Shown here one piece after another: positions 22,865 to 25,089 of a stretch of DNA of 25,089 bases. Source of the stretch: CAZNJQ01 sp964573545 (GTDB lineage: Bacteria > Patescibacteriota > Minisyncoccia > Phycocordibacterales > UBA2135); the NCBI GenBank assembly GCA_964573545.1, contig CAZNJQ010000009.1:1-25089 (forward strand). Reading direction: 5' to 3'. The stretch's first letter is position 1. Each line of letters opens with the position of its first letter. Below the pieces are notes generated by a model. That model was not told where the DNA came from and searched no databases. It saw only the letters and a program-made list of their open reading frames with translations. The translations under genes and the position numbers were made by a program.

Positions 22865-22873
22865 AGTATAGCA
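22865..22873 (-). promoter_or_regulatory. Extended -10 promoter of the Clp-like gene
   Basis: TGC-TATACT on the minus strand, predicted start near 22858, leader about 30 bases. An out-of-frame ATG at 22839 lies in the leader. No clear -35. Confidence 0.5.
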
Positions 22874-22928
22874 AATAATCCAACCCAAAGAGAACACCAG
22901 TCTGTCAGTATGACACGAATGTCTCTTA

Positions 22929-23789
22929 ATGAAAAATGCGCTATTATATGTGAATATGTTCGGTTTTATCCTCGTGCTTGGCGCCGCGCTCGCAGAAGAA
23001 GTCGGCGATTCAATAGGAAAATCTGCGGTCGTAGCGAAGAAAGAAAGCATTTACACATTTGGATTCCTGATGCTCTTGTGGAGCACCATTTTTCTTCTGG
23101 CATCCGCGTTCATCAGGGACAACTTTATTTTTTCTCTTGCTTCGCTCCCCACACTGGGAATACGCTCTGTTCTTGAGATAGCGCAAGCGCATGTGTCCGT
23201 ACTCGCGGTGACGCGCGCGGACAGAAGTACGTATGGATTTCTGCGTATCCTGACTATCCCTCTCCTTCTCGTCGTCGACATGGTCCTCGGATACACCATC
23301 GGCACATATCAAATCCTTGGCATGGGAATAATCATCGCCGCACTCGTCGTCCTCTTCATAAATCACGGCATCAAAAAAGAAGGTGCATGGCTTGTGGTTT
23401 TCACGGCCATAAACGCCGTTGCCACAATTTCCTTGTACAAATACAATATCTCGCATTTCAATTCGGTCGAGGTTGAACAGGTAATCGTCCACGCCGTTCT
23501 GCTTGTCTACTTTGTCGCCATGGCGCTCCTCGTTGCAAAAGAGAACCCTCTCCAATTCCTCCGGAAGCCTCTTTTCTTCGGTCAATCGGTTACCATGGGT
23601 GCGGCAAGCGCCCTTATGAGCTTCGCGTATCTTTTCGGCGCTGCGTCCGTCATCACGACAGTGAAACGCGCGGCGGGAATTTTGTGGGCGCTACTCTCCG
23701 GAAATTTATATTTCCAAGAAAAACAATTTTTGGTAAAAATGGCTTCTTTCATCCTTATCGTCATCGGCCTCATATTCCTCGCCTCTTAA
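22929..23789 (+). CDS. EamA-family (drug/metabolite transporter) membrane protein
   Basis: A 286-residue protein with about ten hydrophobic helices in two halves, as in DMT/EamA carriers. The N-terminal helix FGFILVLGAALAEEVGDSIGK and the C-terminal GILWALLSGNLYFQEKQFLVKMASFILIVIGLIFL (cited as residues about 250-284, with the typical Glu before the last helix) are characteristic. The helix near 225-245 (ASALMSFAYLFGAASVITTV) matches the second EamA repeat. Substrates range from amino acids to nucleotide sugars, so none can be assigned. The gene is divergent from the Clp-like gene. TATGAC 13 bases before the ATG is a weak -10 candidate. Confidence 0.85.
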   Translation: MKNALLYVNMFGFILVLGAALAEEVGDSIGKSAVVAKKESIYTFGFLMLLWSTIFLLASAFIRDNFIFSLASLPTLGIRSVLEIAQAHVSVLAVTRADRSTYGFLRILTIPLLLVVDMVLGYTIGTYQILGMGIIIAALVVLFINHGIKKEGAWLVVFTAINAVATISLYKYNISHFNSVEVEQVIVHAVLLVYFVAMALLVAKENPLQFLRKPLFFGQSVTMGAASALMSFAYLFGAASVITTVKRAAGILWALLSGNLYFQEKQFLVKMASFILIVIGLIFLAS

Positions 23790-23807
23790 ATTTCCGGAAA
23801 GCTACGA

Positions 23808-23836
23808 TTGCGCCCAGGCACCATTTTTGCTAGCAT
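23808..23836 (+). promoter_or_regulatory. Promoter of efp
   Basis: TTGCGC (23808-23813), 17 bases, TAGCAT (23831-23836) with a TG one base before it. The predicted leader of about 53 bases contains a small GGCAG-CGA-CTGCC hairpin and no obvious Shine-Dalgarno. Confidence 0.5.
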
Positions 23837-23895
23837 GGTCTGATTGTGGCAGCGACTGCCGCAGTGAGCGATTTACGGTTTTTCATGTTCAACCT

Positions 23896-24471
23896 ATGGC
23901 AATACTCACATACAACGAAATAACGCCCAAAAAATATATCGTGCTCAAAGAGGAGCCGTATGAGGTTTTAACGTCGCATGTGTTCAGGAAGCAGATGCGA
24001 AAACCCGTCAACGACACGAAATTAAAAAATCTCATCACCGGACAGGTCATCGAATATTCGTTCCATCAAGCGGAAAAAGTCGCGGAAGCAGATGTGGAAT
24101 CACGTCCTGTGAAATATCTCTACAATAATCGCGGTGAATTCTGGTTTTGCGAGGAAAATGATGCGAGCAAGCGATTCAATCTTCCGGAAGCCACCATCGG
24201 AGAAAGCGGGCGATTTCTGAAACAAAATTCATTGGTTGATATTGCGATGTTCGGCGAGCGAGTTGTGGGAATAAAGGTCCCCATCAAGATGGATTTGAAA
24301 GTTAAAGAAGCGCCTCCGGCGGTCCGCGGCAGCACCGTCCAAGGCGGCACAAAGCAGGTGACGCTTGAGACAGGTGTCGTCGTTAATGCGCCACTCTTCA
24401 TCAATGAGGGCGACATCGTCCGCATCAACACGGAGACGGGAGATTACGTGGAACGCGTAGAGAAGAAATAA
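23896..24471 (+). CDS. efp: Elongation factor P with non-canonical tip loop
   Basis: EF-P binds between the P and E sites and helps ribosomes through proline stretches. The 191-residue protein has the full three-domain length: domain I from MAILTYNEITPKKYIVLKEE, the KLKNLITGQVIEYSF strand (about 42-56), domain II around residues 65-125, and the C-terminal signature ending TLETGVVVNAPLFINEGDIVRINTETGDYVERV (about 155-187). ATG 23896 starts the conserved domain; the frame is open 69 bases upstream but that part is unlike EF-P. Aligned without gaps to E. coli EF-P, the loop reads RKQMRKPV where E. coli has KPGKGQAF, so the modified Lys34 is replaced by Met34 with Lys32, Arg35 and Lys36 beside it. 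No EpmA-, EarP- or YmfI-like modifier is in the window. Confidence 0.96.
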   Translation: MAILTYNEITPKKYIVLKEEPYEVLTSHVFRKQMRKPVNDTKLKNLITGQVIEYSFHQAEKVAEADVESRPVKYLYNNRGEFWFCEENDASKRFNLPEATIGESGRFLKQNSLVDIAMFGERVVGIKVPIKMDLKVKEAPPAVRGSTVQGGTKQVTLETGVVVNAPLFINEGDIVRINTETGDYVERVEKK

Positions 24472-24487
24472 ATCTTTGAAGACACGC

Positions 24488-24517
24488 AAAAACACCTGAT
24501 TTATACCAGGTGTTTTT
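24488..24517. terminator. Bidirectional terminator shared by efp and the HIT gene
   Basis: AAAAACACCTG (24488-24498) pairs with CAGGTGTTTTT (24507-24517) around 8 bases, with T-runs on both strands. The right arm is formed by the last codons of the convergent HIT gene (KHLV-stop). Confidence 0.9.
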
Positions 24518-24935
24518 TGATTTCACCGACAAAAGCGGCAATTTCATCGTCCGACAATATCCTGCGGTCCTCGCCCTTGAAGTCTATAGTGCCCAGACGT
24601 ACTTTGGGGACAATGTGAAAGTGTAGATGGTCAACGCTTTTGCCGACTGCGGTTTTGTCGCCGTTCCTCACTAAAATTGAATAATCGGTAATACCGATCG
24701 AAACAAGCGCGCGAGCGCCGTCTTTAGTGAGCGCATCTATCGCGCTCTGCTCATCTTCCGAGAGGGCGAGATAATCGGTGACATGCCGTTTCGGGCAAAC
24801 AAGAAGGTGGTACGGCGCATACGGCGCGAGTGCATATTTCAAAACCGCTCCGTCGTTTTCTTTGACAATTTCGCGTTCCGCCCGTCCGCAGAATGGGCAC
24901 GCCGGCATTGTTTTCAAAAATTCAGTGTAGAGCAT
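24501..24935 (-). CDS. HIT-family nucleotide hydrolase/transferase
   Basis: A 144-residue histidine-triad protein. The triad HLHFHIVPK (about residues 99-107) carries the catalytic His; a zinc-type CPFCG lies at 12-16, and LLVCPKRHVTDYLAL (about 44-58) is the usual HIT strand-helix. HIT enzymes hydrolyse or transfer nucleoside monophosphates from adducts such as AMP-lysine or ApnA. I chose ATG 24935 (MLYTEFLKTMPACPFC); the frame runs up to 25064, but that part overlaps a tRNA gene and its terminator. The gene converges on efp and shares its terminator. Confidence 0.92.
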   Translation of the reverse strand: MLYTEFLKTMPACPFCGRAEREIVKENDGAVLKYALAPYAPYHLLVCPKRHVTDYLALSEDEQSAIDALTKDGARALVSIGITDYSILVRNGDKTAVGKSVDHLHFHIVPKVRLGTIDFKGEDRRILSDDEIAAFVGEIKKHLV

Positions 24936-24952
24936 AATTCGATTTTCTTTCC

Positions 24953-24961
24953 ATAATATCA
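24953..24961 (-). promoter_or_regulatory. Extended -10 promoter of the HIT gene
   Basis: TGA-TATTAT on the minus strand, predicted start near 24946, leaving a leader of about 10 bases before ATG 24935. A GGAAAG purine run lies 12 bases before the ATG. Confidence 0.5.
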
Positions 24962-24993
24962 CATGCTGTGTGTATCTCGCATAAAATATAATT

Positions 24994-25014
24994 AGCAGAC
25001 GCTTTGCGTCTGCT
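24994..25014 (-). terminator. Hairpin after tRNA-Leu
   Basis: AGCAGACGC pairs perfectly with GCGTCTGCT around 3 bases, 11 bases past the tRNA 3' end, followed on the minus strand by the T-rich TAATTATATTTTA. Probably a terminator or 3' processing signal. Confidence 0.65.
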
Positions 25015-25025
25015 TCTTTGTTTTG

Positions 25026-25089
25026 TGGGCACGGAGAGATTTGAACTCTCAAGCCTTGCGGCATACGCTCCTGAAGCGTACGCGTATAC
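25026..25089 (-). tRNA. tRNA-Leu (anticodon CAG), 3' part, cut by window edge
   Basis: Read on the minus strand: anticodon stem TACGC/GCGTA around the loop TTCAGGA (anticodon CAG), a long variable arm with stem GCC-GCAA-GGC as in class II tRNAs, T arm GAGAG-TTCAAAT-CTCTC, acceptor strand CGTGCCC and discriminator A (typical of Leu). CCA is not encoded (ACAA follows). The 5' acceptor strand and D arm lie beyond the window. Confidence 0.9.

Noticed and set aside
23827..23895. N-terminal extension of EF-P
   Set aside because: The Cys/Ser-rich extension is unlike EF-P and covers the -10 region and leader hairpin. MAILTYNEIT is the normal domain start.
24936..25064. N-terminal extension of the HIT protein to 25064
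   Set aside because: It runs through the tRNA-Leu gene and its hairpin. The HIT fold begins at MLYTEF.

Overview
The window looks like chromosomal DNA from a member of the Candidate Phyla Radiation (Patescibacteria), most likely Parcubacteria. This is inferred from gene content and style, not from a search. The signs are an EF-P whose tip loop lacks the usual PGKG motif, several family members shorter than usual (RsmI, the UDP-sugar dehydrogenase), a signal-anchored DUF4015-type protein, a lamin-tail/PKD surface protein, a stand-alone VirD4/TraD-like ATPase, very tight packing, and many genes with a -10 box directly before the start codon.

Region 1 (1-8901, minus strand) is a dense sugar-polymer locus. 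In transcription order it holds a GT4 glycosyltransferase, a GtrA-GT4 fusion, an exostosin-like GT47 protein, a second GT4, a YvcK/CofD-like protein, a HAD phosphatase, a short UDP-glucose dehydrogenase, a third GT4 and the start of an unrecognised protein cut by the window edge. Most junctions are 4-base ATGA overlaps or overlaps of about 30 bases, so translation is probably coupled. Region 2 (9062-11201, plus strand) is a divergent pair: an extended SDR epimerase and a sugar C-methyltransferase. Region 3 (11343-15412, minus) holds a DPM-like GT2, a PMT/ArnT-like membrane glycosyltransferase, a UDP-glucuronate decarboxylase and a methyltransferase. Together the dehydrogenase and decarboxylase give a plausible UDP-glucose to UDP-glucuronate to UDP-xylose route feeding the transferases, with C-methylation and epimerisation as further tailoring.

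Region 4 (15469-20700, minus) is envelope-related. It has a 53-residue membrane peptide with a strong Shine-Dalgarno, a signal-peptide LTD/PKD protein with a C-terminal membrane anchor, the VirD4/TraD-like ATPase with a long disordered tail, a DUF4015 glycosidase-like protein and a 70-residue two-helix membrane protein. Region 5 (20746-25089) is mostly housekeeping: RsmI, a Clp/HSP100-like AAA+ ATPase, an EamA transporter, EF-P, a HIT protein and the 3' part of tRNA-Leu(CAG) at the right edge.

Three patterns cut across genes. Six minus-strand genes have a -10-like hexamer only 6-9 bases before ATG, predicting leaderless or nearly leaderless mRNAs, while a single 53-codon gene has a textbook Shine-Dalgarno. 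Five arrays of degenerate 7-base repeats occur, four of them inside glycosyltransferase genes. Short GC-rich palindromes are scattered between and inside genes. No CRISPR array, insertion sequence, rRNA or phage gene was seen. All gene-free gaps are under 300 bases.
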